Source of the DNA: UBA1361 sp035647455
Lineage (GTDB): Bacteria; Bacillota_I; Bacilli_A; RFN20; CAG-826
DNA length: 64,000 nt
Assembly (NCBI GenBank): GCA_035647455.1
Contig: DASRNI010000002.1
Location: forward strand, 62,001-126,000
Direction: 5' to 3'
Shown here: positions 1-12,135 of the stretch, piece by piece
Layout: each line of letters starts with the position of its first letter
Position numbering within the stretch: the stretch's first letter is position 1
Translations under genes and position numbers: made by a program
The notes under the pieces: model-generated
Databases searched by the model: none
What the model was told of the DNA's origin: nothing
The model's input: only the letters and a program-made list of their open reading frames with translations

Positions 1-135
1 GATATTAATCCGAACTATTTAGGGGACTTGGAAAACGGCCGTCGTAACCCAACGGTAAAAGTTTTACATAAAATTTCGAGTGCACTTCATATCTCTCTTT
101 CATCTTTAGTCTTAAATATTGACCGTGAAGAATAA
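1..135 (+). CDS. Partial HTH (Cro/C1-type) transcriptional regulator, C-terminal end
   Basis: The window opens inside a reading frame that ends in TAA at 133-135 and leaves 44 residues. The segment around NPNYLGDLENGRRNPTVKVL matches the recognition-helix end of an HTH_3 (XRE) domain, where a Tyr-Leu-Ser/Gly-x-x-Glu-x-Gly-x-Arg-x-Pro pattern is typical. The gene therefore looks like a small XRE-family DNA-binding protein whose start lies upstream of the window. It ends 146 bases before gap and has no visible link to it. Target genes are unknown. Confidence 0.6.
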   Translation, partial: DINPNYLGDLENGRRNPTVKVLHKISSALHISLSSLVLNIDREE

Positions 136-224
136 ACGAAAAACTGTAAAAACTAATGAAATCGGTATATTTTTCCCTAATATCGCGATTTTTTCAAAAA
201 AAGATGAAATTTATGATGTTTATG

Positions 225-279
225 TTGGCATTTAACGGTATTTTTATTGTATAATAAACACGCATAATAAGGAGGACAA
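225..279 (+). promoter_or_regulatory. gap promoter and ribosome binding site
   Basis: TTGGCA (225-230) and TATAAT (250-255) lie 19 bases apart, a long but usable spacing. AAGGAGGAC (269-277) then precedes the ATG at 282. No repressor site is obvious. Confidence 0.55.
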
Positions 280-281
280 AT

Positions 282-1310
282 ATGTCAATTAAAGTTGCAA
301 TTAACGGATTTGGACGGATTGGTCGTCTTTCATTCCGTCGTATCGTCGAAGAAGGCGATATGGAAGTAGTAGCAATTAATGATTTAACTGATGCTGCTAA
401 TTTAGCCTATCTCTTAAAGTATGATAGTGCTCATGGCCCATTCCACGTTGATGATATCAGCGTTAATGCGGCTGGTAATGCGATTGTTTTTAAAGGTCGC
501 GAAATTCCTGTCATTGGTCAACCCGACCCAACCAAAATCGATTGGAGTGAATACGGTGTTGATATCGTTTTAGAAAGTACCGGACGTTTCCGTGGTAAAA
601 AAGACGCGAGTGTTCATTTAGATCCAGGCGTTAAGGGTGTCGTCATTAGTGCACCAGCCGATAGCGAAACACCAATGTTCGTTTACGGTGTCAACTGCGA
701 TAATGTTACGAAAGAAATGAGCGTTATTAGTGGTGCAAGCTGTACAACAAACTGCTTAGCTCCAGTTGCCAAAGTTTTAGATGATAACTTCGGCATTAAA
801 CGTGGTTTCATGACAACTGTTCACGCATACACGAATGACCAAACGATTTTAGACTTACCGAAGGCAAACTTCCGTCGTGGTCGTGCGGGTGCCCAAAATA
901 TCGTCCCATCATCAACTGGTGCGGCGAAAGCAATCGGTGCCGTTATTCCAAAACTTAACGGTAAACTTGATGGTGGAGCGTTCCGTGTTCCTGTTTTAGA
1001 CGGCTCACTCGTTGACTTAACTGTTGTTTTAGATAAAAAAGTTACAGTTGAGGCAATTCATGACGCCATTAAAGCTGCCAGTAACGGTGCGCTTAAAGAT
1101 GTCTTAGCATACACAGAAGACGAAATCGTCAGTACCGATGTTATCGGTCATACTGCCGGAGCAATCTTTGATGCAAGTGGTACAAAAGTACTCGAAACTG
1201 ATGGCGAGCAAATCGTTAAAGTTACGGCATGGTACGATAACGAATACGGCTACGTTTGCCAATACATTCGTTTAGCCCGTAAACTTGCACATGCGCATGG
1301 TGTTAAATAA
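282..1310 (+). CDS. gap: Glyceraldehyde-3-phosphate dehydrogenase
   Basis: This glycolytic enzyme oxidises glyceraldehyde-3-phosphate to 1,3-bisphosphoglycerate with NAD and phosphate. The 342-residue length is normal. The Rossmann motif GFGRIG is at residues 9-14, Asp34 fits NAD preference, and the catalytic Cys154 sits in SGASCTTNC; the TTVHAYT segment carries part of the active site. The ATG at 282 follows a strong Shine-Dalgarno. It is first in a gap-pgk-tpiA run of lower glycolysis, but a hairpin terminator separates it from pgk, so it is probably made in excess of pgk. Confidence 0.97.
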   Translation: MSIKVAINGFGRIGRLSFRRIVEEGDMEVVAINDLTDAANLAYLLKYDSAHGPFHVDDISVNAAGNAIVFKGREIPVIGQPDPTKIDWSEYGVDIVLESTGRFRGKKDASVHLDPGVKGVVISAPADSETPMFVYGVNCDNVTKEMSVISGASCTTNCLAPVAKVLDDNFGIKRGFMTTVHAYTNDQTILDLPKANFRRGRAGAQNIVPSSTGAAKAIGAVIPKLNGKLDGGAFRVPVLDGSLVDLTVVLDKKVTVEAIHDAIKAASNGALKDVLAYTEDEIVSTDVIGHTAGAIFDASGTKVLETDGEQIVKVTAWYDNEYGYVCQYIRLARKLAHAHGVK

Positions 1311-1331
1311 ATCGACAAACGAAAAGTAGTT

Positions 1332-1354
1332 AAAGCGCCTTCGGGCGCTTTTTT
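1332..1354 (+). terminator. Intrinsic terminator between gap and pgk
   Basis: AAAGCGCC pairs perfectly with GGCGCTTT around a TTCG tetraloop, followed by a short T run. The pgk Shine-Dalgarno begins almost at once (about 1357), leaving no room for a separate promoter. It therefore probably acts as a leaky attenuator. Confidence 0.85.
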
Positions 1355-1370
1355 AAGAGAAGGAGACAAT

Positions 1371-2588
1371 ATGCGAAATATTAAAGATTTAAACTTGAAC
1401 AAAAAGAGAGTATTAATTCGCTGTGATTTTAACGTTCCTTTTGCTGGTGACGTGATTAGTGATGATAACCGCATTGTTAGTGCATTACCGACAATTAAGC
1501 ACGCCTTAGAAGCTGGGGCAAAAGTAATTCTTTTCTCACACTTAGGGAAAGTAAAGCACGGTGGCACAGCGGAAGAGCTTGCGAAAACAAAAGCAAAAAA
1601 CGATATGAAAATTGTTCACCGCCGTTTACAAGAAATTTTTGGTGAAGATGTTGTTAGTTTTAGTAAAGAGACACTAGGTCCGAACGTTAAAGATCACGTT
1701 GATGGTTTAAAAGCTGGGCACATTTTATTACTACAAAATACACGTTATGAAGCAGGAGAAACGAAGAATAGTCGTGAATTAGCAGAAGAATGGGCGAGTT
1801 TAGCCGATGTTTACGTTAATGATGCATTCGGAACTTCGCACCGCAAACACGCTTCAACGTACGGCGTTCCGGAAATTTTAAAAGCGCAAGGTAAAGAAGT
1901 AGCAGTCGGCTTTTTAGTCGCCAAAGAAATTGATGCATTAAGCCGCGTCGTTCATGTAAATGAAAAAGATCGGCCTTACGTCGCTGTTATTGGTGGCTTC
2001 AAAGTAAGTGACAAAATTAAAGTCATTGAAACGCTGCTTGAAAAGTGTGACAAAGTCCTAATTGGTGGCGCAATGGCGTATACATTCCAGCTTGCCCAAG
2101 GACATACAATTGGTATTTCTCCACACGAAGCAGATCAACTTGATTTTGCCCGTGAATGTTTAGAAAAAGCGGGGCACAAAATTTATTTACCCGTTGATAG
2201 TGTCGTTACCGATGCTTTTAAAAACTGGACTGTTAAAAAAGTAATTGACTCCCCAAACATTCCCGAAGGTTTCGAAGGGATGGATATTGGCCCAAAAACA
2301 CAAGCGTTATTTACTGAACAATTAAAAGACGCAAAAATGGTTTTTTGGAACGGACCAATGGGTGTTTTTGAACAAAGTGCCTTTGAAGCAGGAACCCGCG
2401 CAATTTGTGAAGCAATTAAAAACATTCCGACCGCCTTTACCGTAATTGGTGGTGGTGATAGTGCAGCAGCAGTAAAAGAATTTGGTTACCGCGAATATTT
2501 TAGCCACATTTCAACCGGTGGCGGAGCAAGTTTAGAAATGATTGAAAATGATGGCCATTTACCGGGCCTTGATGTGATTGGAGAATAA
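1371..2588 (+). CDS. pgk: Phosphoglycerate kinase
   Basis: This enzyme transfers phosphate from 1,3-bisphosphoglycerate to ADP. It has 405 residues, slightly over the usual 390-400. The N-terminal RCDFNVPF motif (substrate binding), the FSHLGKV segment, the NDAFGTSHRKHAST region and the C-terminal nucleotide loop VIGGGDSAAAV are all present. AGAAGGAGA lies just before the ATG. It overlaps the tpiA ribosome binding site, so the two are translated from one message. It likely depends on read-through from gap. Confidence 0.97.
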   Translation: MRNIKDLNLNKKRVLIRCDFNVPFAGDVISDDNRIVSALPTIKHALEAGAKVILFSHLGKVKHGGTAEELAKTKAKNDMKIVHRRLQEIFGEDVVSFSKETLGPNVKDHVDGLKAGHILLLQNTRYEAGETKNSRELAEEWASLADVYVNDAFGTSHRKHASTYGVPEILKAQGKEVAVGFLVAKEIDALSRVVHVNEKDRPYVAVIGGFKVSDKIKVIETLLEKCDKVLIGGAMAYTFQLAQGHTIGISPHEADQLDFARECLEKAGHKIYLPVDSVVTDAFKNWTVKKVIDSPNIPEGFEGMDIGPKTQALFTEQLKDAKMVFWNGPMGVFEQSAFEAGTRAICEAIKNIPTAFTVIGGGDSAAAVKEFGYREYFSHISTGGGASLEMIENDGHLPGLDVIGE

Positions 2589-2589
2589 A

Positions 2590-3333
2590 ATGCGTAAAAA
2601 ACTTTTAGTCGGCAACTGGAAAATGAATAAAACGCAAGCAGAAGCGAAAATGTTTGCCCATGCTTCACTTGAGTTACTCAAAAAAGCCGAACTTAAAAAT
2701 ATTGATATCGGTGTAACCCCACCGTACTTAGCGTTAAGCACAGTTATTAACATTAATCCAAAGTTAATTGTTGGTGCGCAAAATGTTCATTATTTAGCTA
2801 GTGGAGCGTATACGGGCGAAGTTAGTATTCCAATGCTCCAGGAACTTAACGTTTCTTGGGCGCTTGTGGGCCATAGTGAACGCCGCACATATTACGGCGA
2901 AACAAGTGAAAGTTGTAATAAGAAAAACTTAGCACTCCTTGCCGCAAATATGACGCCGCTTTACTGTGTCGGTGAAACACTCGCCGAATTTGAAGCGGGG
3001 ACAACAAAGGCGGTAATTAAAGAACAAATTGCCGTTGGTCTTAAAGATGTGATCGATATTCATGAAGTTGTGATTGCGTATGAACCAGTATGGTCAATTG
3101 GCACAGGTAAAAACGCGAGTAAAGAAATCGCTGAAGAAATTTGCGGTTATATTCGCACATTACTCAAAGAAGAATACGGTGTTATTAGTGAGCATGTACG
3201 CATTCTTTATGGCGGAAGTGTGAAGCCGGACAACATTAAAGAGTATCTCAGCATGCCTAATATTGATGGTGCGCTTGTCGGAGGAGCGTCGCTTTCCGTC
3301 GATAGTTTTGCCGAATTAATCGAAAATATGTAA
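2590..3333 (+). CDS. tpiA: Triosephosphate isomerase
   Basis: It interconverts dihydroxyacetone phosphate and glyceraldehyde-3-phosphate. Counting from the ATG at 2590 gives 247 residues with Lys11 (GNWKMN), His95 (VGHSERR) and catalytic Glu165 (AYEPVWSIGTG), the full catalytic set. An upstream TTG at 2578 is in frame, but GGAG at 2579-2582 is correctly spaced only for the ATG, so I chose that. It starts one base after the pgk stop and is followed by a strong terminator. Confidence 0.97.
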   Translation: MRKKLLVGNWKMNKTQAEAKMFAHASLELLKKAELKNIDIGVTPPYLALSTVININPKLIVGAQNVHYLASGAYTGEVSIPMLQELNVSWALVGHSERRTYYGETSESCNKKNLALLAANMTPLYCVGETLAEFEAGTTKAVIKEQIAVGLKDVIDIHEVVIAYEPVWSIGTGKNASKEIAEEICGYIRTLLKEEYGVISEHVRILYGGSVKPDNIKEYLSMPNIDGALVGGASLSVDSFAELIENM

Positions 3334-3352
3334 AGTTGACTTAAAAAACTAA

Positions 3353-3380
3353 AAAAAGAGGTACTACGGTGCCTCTTTTT
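3353..3380 (+). terminator. Terminator after tpiA
   Basis: AAAAAGAGGTAC (3353-3364) pairs with GTGCCTCTTTTT (3369-3380) around a TACG loop with one G-T wobble. It closes the glycolytic run. Confidence 0.85.
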
Positions 3381-3401
3381 ATTACCACTCACACGCGCGT
3401 A

Positions 3402-3421
3402 TGATATATTTAAATTAGAAG
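3402..3421 (+). promoter_or_regulatory. Extended -10 promoter close to the acyltransferase start
   Basis: TGATATATT (3402-3410) fits TGnTATAAT with one change. Only 11 bases separate it from ATG 3422, so the predicted leader is about 4 nt and there is no Shine-Dalgarno. Confidence 0.4.
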
Positions 3422-4660
3422 ATGAATAAAAAACGTGAATACGTTAAAAAACGCCATAAATTAACGGTTAAACTATTAACCTTTTTTGTCGGACCTTTTT
3501 ATAAGTGGCATGTTGGTTACAAACGACGAAGAATTCGCTTAAGTAAAACCGATAAGCCGTACTTACTAATTAGTAACCACGTCCAGTGGCTTGATCCAAT
3601 TTTAACGACACTCACGTTTGGCGACCAAATATATTACTTAGCGACCGACCATATGTTTTTTGACGGATTCAAAACAAAGTTAATTAAATATTTCTTCAAC
3701 CCAATTCCGAAAAGTAAAAACAATCTTGACATCGCTGCTCTTAAACGTGTGATTAAAGTAATTAATGAAGGTGGCAATGTTGGTATTTTCATTGAAGGCG
3801 ATAGCACGATGAACGGTGCGGCAACAAATATGCCCGGCGGAATCGGTAAACTCGCCTTAAAATTAAAAGTCCCAATTGTTCTATTTACGTTTGATTATAG
3901 TTACTTAAAACAGCCACGATGGGCAAAATACCGCCGCAAAGGTACTTTTAGCGGTGAAGTGCAAGCAATACTTCGCTATGAAGATTATAAAGATATGACG
4001 GATACGAAACTCAGCCACTATATTGAACAAAAAGTCACACATAACGTTTATGACTTAAAACCAAAACGGTTCAAAGGTAAAAATAAAGCTGTTGGTCTCG
4101 AAAAAGTAATTTTCAATTGTCCGAAATGCCAGACTAAAGAAAATCTCTTAGTGCAAAATGATTTTTATTTATGTTGTAATTGTGGTTTCCGCATAACGCA
4201 TGATGACTTTGGCTATTTGCATAGTGACGAATGGACGAAGTATAAGTCGCTTGTTGCAGTTGATGAAGAAAATAAAATAGCGTATCAAGATATGATCGTG
4301 CGAAATAAAGATTTCCGCGTCACGGCAACCGGTCACTTCTTTTTACAGAAAATAAATGAGCGTAAAGAAAAGGGCGTCGCAGATATAGTACTCGACCGTA
4401 AAAGTCTAAGGTTTAGCTTTAGAGACGGAGAACAATTAACGTATTTGCTTAATGAAATCGCACTAGTGACGCTTGCCCAAAAAGAAACAGTGCTTATTTA
4501 TTTAAAAGATGGACAAAGAATTATGCTTTCCTTAACGGCAGCAACAAAAACATTCGCCTATGAATTCACAGTTGCCGCGCAGGTGATTATTAATATAAAT
4601 AAATATGAATCAATGAATAAACCGGTTATAAAGCTTGACGTAACTGACCTTGGTCTTTAG
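3422..4660 (+). CDS. PlsC-like acyltransferase with C-terminal zinc ribbon
   Basis: The first ~210 residues match the lysophosphatidate acyltransferase superfamily, with the HX4D motif at His53-Asp58 (SNHVQWLD) and a FIEGDS block (Glu125-Gly126) in place of the usual FPEGTR. These enzymes acylate glycerophospholipid intermediates at the membrane. Unlike a classical PlsC (~200-250 aa), the 412-residue protein continues into a zinc-ribbon-like segment, with CPKC at 233-236 and a CCNCG block at 251-255. A further ~150 residues resemble nothing I can name. Acylation is inferred from the first domain; the tail may bind a partner or lipid. It stands alone between tpiA and the rRNA operon. Confidence 0.75.
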   Translation: MNKKREYVKKRHKLTVKLLTFFVGPFYKWHVGYKRRRIRLSKTDKPYLLISNHVQWLDPILTTLTFGDQIYYLATDHMFFDGFKTKLIKYFFNPIPKSKNNLDIAALKRVIKVINEGGNVGIFIEGDSTMNGAATNMPGGIGKLALKLKVPIVLFTFDYSYLKQPRWAKYRRKGTFSGEVQAILRYEDYKDMTDTKLSHYIEQKVTHNVYDLKPKRFKGKNKAVGLEKVIFNCPKCQTKENLLVQNDFYLCCNCGFRITHDDFGYLHSDEWTKYKSLVAVDEENKIAYQDMIVRNKDFRVTATGHFFLQKINERKEKGVADIVLDRKSLRFSFRDGEQLTYLLNEIALVTLAQKETVLIYLKDGQRIMLSLTAATKTFAYEFTVAAQVIININKYESMNKPVIKLDVTDLGL

Positions 4661-5057
4661 TAAACTAATAAATAAAACACAAAAACACTTAAAAAACACA
4701 CAAAAAGCCGCTATAAAATGCGAATTTTTTTAAAAATGAAAAAAAGTGATTTTTTCCTATCATATCGTTTGAACTACTATGTTCTTTGTGGTTTAATATG
4801 GCAAGTGTTTAATGAAAACACATTATGTAATTATCACCCGGGAAAAACAATGCTTATTGTTGACAAGACTCCTTATGCGTGATATTATATGAAAGCGCTA
4901 CCCATAGAGAGGGGCCTATTACTAAAGTAATACGGTTCACGTTAGCGCAATTGATCTTTGAAAACTGAACAGATGTACAAATAAAACAACGTCAATTTTT
5001 TTAACCAAAAATAATATGAACTAGGATTACTAAACTTTAAATTAAATTTTAAAACTT
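4661..5057 (+). promoter_or_regulatory. rRNA operon promoter region, P1 and P2, with boxA leader
   Basis: There is no gene in this 397-bp stretch. P1 is TTGAAC (4769-4774), a 17-base spacer and TTTAAT (4792-4797). P2 is TTGACA (4860-4865), 17 bases and TATTAT (4883-4888), close to consensus. AT-rich DNA lies upstream, as expected for UP elements. The leader holds a hairpin (ATTACTaaAGTAAT, near 4918-4931), distal GCGCTA/TAGCGC pairing, and a boxA-type antitermination site TGATCTTTGAAAA (4952-4964). Confidence 0.8.
4959..4977 (+). ncRNA. 5' strand of the 16S precursor processing stem
   Basis: Bases 4959-4977 can pair with 6681-6699 downstream of 16S (16 Watson-Crick pairs, two wobbles, one G-G mismatch). 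This is the long stem expected to be cut by RNase III when 16S is released. Confidence 0.65.
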
Positions 5058-6597
<1,540 letters not shown>

Positions 6598-6870
6598 TAT
6601 GGAGAAATCGGACGGCGAAAAGTCGTCCACATTGTACAAAAAACAACCTAAATCCTTATTCATATAAGATGAAGTTTTAGTGCATCTGTTTAGTTTTGAG
6701 AGATTAATCTCTCAGATTGCTCTTTGAAAACTGAATATTAAACAATAATATATACATGTTCTTTCTGTTAAAGTCGTGATTTCACCAATTGGTAAAATTA
6801 CGAAAGCAACAAAAAACAAAAAGTAAAACCAAGATTTTACAACGCAAACTTTTTAACAACAAAAAAATAA
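6598..6870 (+). other. 16S-23S spacer, no tRNA; second boxA and processing strands
   Basis: This 273-base spacer contains no tRNA. It holds the 3' strand of the 16S processing stem (6681-6699), a perfect palindrome TGAGAGATTAATCTCTCA (6697-6714), boxA TGCTCTTTGAAAA (6718-6730) and the 5' strand of the 23S processing stem (6724-6743). That strand pairs with 9831-9850 (18 Watson-Crick pairs, one wobble, one mismatch). Confidence 0.75.
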
Positions 6871-9770
<2,900 letters not shown>

Positions 9771-9830
9771 TTCTTTGTTAATTTTTTGCGCCAATAAATC
9801 ATTTTACTTAAAAGGACACGTAAATAGGAA

Positions 9831-9850
9831 GTTTAGTATTCAGTTTTGAA
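9831..9850 (+). ncRNA. 3' strand of the 23S precursor processing stem
   Basis: GTTTAGTATTCAGTTTTGAA pairs with 6724-6743 across the 23S gene. The first strand overlaps boxA, the same arrangement seen around 16S. Confidence 0.65.
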
Positions 9851-9868
9851 GGAGTAATCCTTCTGTTG

Positions 9869-9974
9869 CCTGGCGACGATAGCATAGTGGCCACACCTGT
9901 TCCCATCTCGAACACAGAAGTTAAGCACTATAGCGGTGAATGTACCTGCAAAGGGAGAATAACACGTCGCCAGG
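9869..9974 (+). rRNA. rrf: 5S ribosomal RNA
   Basis: CCTGGCGACG (9869-9878) pairs perfectly with CGTCGCCAGG (9965-9974), forming helix I. The conserved CACACCTGTTCCCATCTCGAACACAGAAGTTAAG core lies between. The 106-base length fits a short low-GC Gram-positive 5S. It is the last gene of the rRNA operon. Confidence 0.95.
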
Positions 9975-9981
9975 TTTTTTT
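9965..9981 (+). terminator. Probable rRNA operon terminator formed by the 5S end
   Basis: The 3' strand of the strong 5S terminal helix is directly followed by seven T residues (9975-9981). No other hairpin follows, so the 5S helix may double as the terminator. Confidence 0.5.
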
Positions 9982-10042
9982 ATAAGAAAAATCACCATAA
10001 ATCGGACTATTTATGACGTTAAACACAATAAAAACATAAATT

Positions 10043-10062
10043 ACTACATTATGTAGTATAAT
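10043..10062 (+). promoter_or_regulatory. asp23 promoter with an inverted repeat over the -10
   Basis: TATAAT (10057-10062) has no good -35. ACTACATTATGTAGT (10043-10057) is a perfect 6-3-6 inverted repeat touching the -10, in the position of a repressor operator. It somewhat resembles TACAnnTGTA-type sites (CopY/BlaI families) but with a 3-base centre. Confidence 0.5.
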
Positions 10063-10103
10063 TAATTACGGGTATATCCCTAGCTTAATTTGGAAAAATA
10101 AAA

Positions 10104-10454
10104 ATGCATACAGATAACTTACCATTTGGTGGCATTACAATTAGTAAACAAGCAATCGAAAGTGCGGCAACACGGTTTGCCCTTGATTGTTATGGTGTCG
10201 CAAGTATTGCGGACTTACCGGCGAAAAACGTCTTTGACGATCTTTTTAAAGCGGAACCAAAACCAGGTGTTGTTGCTTATAAACGGAGCGGCAGCTGGAA
10301 CGTCACAATTCATATTAATGTTATCTATGGCTTAAAACTAACGGAAATTATCAGCGGTGTTCAAGCACAAGTAAAATATATGCTTGAATCCGTTTTTGAC
10401 ATTAAATTTAATTCAATCAATATTTACATCGAGGGACTTGAGGTCCCGAAGTAG
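10104..10454 (+). CDS. Asp23/Gls24 family envelope stress protein (YloU-like)
   Basis: The 116-residue protein has the Asp23 pattern: an N-terminal GGITISKQAIESAATRFALDCYGVA block, a central two-strand segment VTIHINVIYGLKLTEIISGVQ, and a C-terminal SINIYIEGLEV strand. Family members sit at the membrane and are linked to envelope stress; the short YloU form is usually next to the fatty-acid kinase gene, as here. No clear Shine-Dalgarno precedes the ATG. It is followed 13 bases later by fakA and is likely co-transcribed with it. Confidence 0.85.
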   Translation: MHTDNLPFGGITISKQAIESAATRFALDCYGVASIADLPAKNVFDDLFKAEPKPGVVAYKRSGSWNVTIHINVIYGLKLTEIISGVQAQVKYMLESVFDIKFNSINIYIEGLEVPK

Positions 10455-10467
10455 GAGTTTACACATT

Positions 10468-12135
10468 ATGAAAACGATCAACGGTATTACGCTCAAGGAA
10501 ATGTTTATTTCCGGCGCGAACCATCTCTATAATAACTATCCCGCAATTGACGCACTAAACGTCTTTCCTGTACCTGATGGTGATACAGGAATGAATATGA
10601 ACTTAACTGTGAGTAGCGGTGCAAAAGAAATTGTTAATAGCAATAACGCCGACGTTAGTTGGATTGCAAAAGCTTTCTCAAAAGGCTTACTCATGGGTGC
10701 CCGTGGCAATAGCGGGGTAATCACGAGTCAAATTTTCCGTGGTTTCGCCCAAGGTATTGGCGAACGACGTGAAATTAACGCGGTCGAACTAAGTGACGCG
10801 ATGCTAAGCGGTAAAGAAGTTGCTTATAAAGCAGTTATGCGCCCAGTTGAAGGGACGATGCTTACGGTAATTCGTGAAGCGGCAGAAGTTCTTGCTGATA
10901 ACGTCGATGAAAACTGGAGTGTTATTAAAGCGTTTGAATTTTTACTTAAAGAAGCGCAAGCTTCGCTTGAACGAACCCCTGATTTACTGCCAATTTTAAA
11001 AGAAGTTGGTGTTGTTGATAGTGGTGGTATGGGTGTTGTTGTTATTTTTGAAGGAATGCTCAGCGCGCTTAAAGGCAAAATCATTCCGAAAGAAACCGCA
11101 ACCGCTGTTGAAGCACTTCCGCAAGCTCCGCCAATGATGGCTGGTGCGAAAATTGAGCATGAAGCAGAGTACGGTTACTGTACTGAATTTATTTTACGGC
11201 TCGGTGCGGGTGACGAAGTGAAGAAACAATTTAATGAAAAGCGCTTTGCTAATGTACTTAATTCACAAGGTGATTCGATCGTCATCGTCCGTGATGAAGA
11301 TATCGTTAAAGTACATATTCATACATTAAAACCGGGTAATACATTAACTTACGCACAGCAATTTGGTGAATTCGTCACGTTAAAAATTGATAATATGACC
11401 GAACAGCACGATCAACTCCAAGATAATGCGCACGGCCAACATTTTTTAACCGAAATGATTGAAGAAAAACCGTACGCTTTAATTAGTGTTGCTAGTGGTG
11501 AAGGACTTGTTGATTTATTTAAAGAATATCGCGTTGATTACGTTGTTGAAGGTGGACAAACGATGAACCCTTCAACCGAAGACTTTATCGCCGCAATTAA
11601 GCAGCTTAATGCGAAAGATATATTCATTTTCCCGAATAACGGAAACATTATTCTCGCCGCAACACAGGCAAGTGAAGTAATGTTAGAAGAAGGCGGACCA
11701 AACGTCCATGTCATTGCAACGAAAACGATTCCGCAAGGTTTAACCGCCGCGATGAGTTTTAACCCTGACGTGAGCGTTGATGAAAATAAAGAAGTGATGC
11801 TTGACGCAATTGATGGCGTTGAAACTGGCCAAATCACGTTTGCGATTAAAGATACAACCGTGAACGGTGTCGAAGTTAAAAAAGATTATTACATGGCGAT
11901 TAAAGGTAAAGAAATTCTTTATAGTGTAAAAAACAAATTTAGCGCACTCCGTAAATTACTCAAAGATATGATTGACGATATCGTAAGTATTGTCACAATT
12001 ATTTACGGTGAAGACGTTAAAGAAGCAAAAATGAACGAGATTCAAACAGAGTTAGAAGAATTATATCCAACTGTTGACTTTGAAATCGTTAATGGTGGCC
12101 AACCTGTTTACTCATTTATTATCGGCGTGGAGTAA
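10468..12135 (+). CDS. fakA: Fatty acid kinase FakA / DAK2-domain protein (YloV-like)
   Basis: FakA phosphorylates fatty acids held by DegV-type FakB proteins, making acyl-phosphate for PlsX. The N-terminal DhaK-like L domain (DAK2) carries NVFPVPDGDTGMNM, whose Asp residues bind Mg-ATP, and GARGNSGVI. The C-terminal half matches the DAK-phosphatase-like YloV region. An in-frame upstream start at 10384 would overlap asp23; TAGGAG at 10452-10457 supports the ATG at 10468, giving 555 residues, close to B. subtilis YloV. It overlaps recG by one base. A DegV protein occurs at 51247 in this window and is a candidate FakB. Confidence 0.93.
   Translation: MKTINGITLKEMFISGANHLYNNYPAIDALNVFPVPDGDTGMNMNLTVSSGAKEIVNSNNADVSWIAKAFSKGLLMGARGNSGVITSQIFRGFAQGIGERREINAVELSDAMLSGKEVAYKAVMRPVEGTMLTVIREAAEVLADNVDENWSVIKAFEFLLKEAQASLERTPDLLPILKEVGVVDSGGMGVVVIFEGMLSALKGKIIPKETATAVEALPQAPPMMAGAKIEHEAEYGYCTEFILRLGAGDEVKKQFNEKRFANVLNSQGDSIVIVRDEDIVKVHIHTLKPGNTLTYAQQFGEFVTLKIDNMTEQHDQLQDNAHGQHFLTEMIEEKPYALISVASGEGLVDLFKEYRVDYVVEGGQTMNPSTEDFIAAIKQLNAKDIFIFPNNGNIILAATQASEVMLEEGGPNVHVIATKTIPQGLTAAMSFNPDVSVDENKEVMLDAIDGVETGQITFAIKDTTVNGVEVKKDYYMAIKGKEILYSVKNKFSALRKLLKDMIDDIVSIVTIIYGEDVKEAKMNEIQTELEELYPTVDFEIVNGGQPVYSFIIGVE

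Noticed and set aside
6598..6870. Possible tRNA genes in the 16S-23S spacer
   Set aside because: No acceptor stem, T arm or anticodon stem could be formed; only boxA, a palindrome and processing strands are present.
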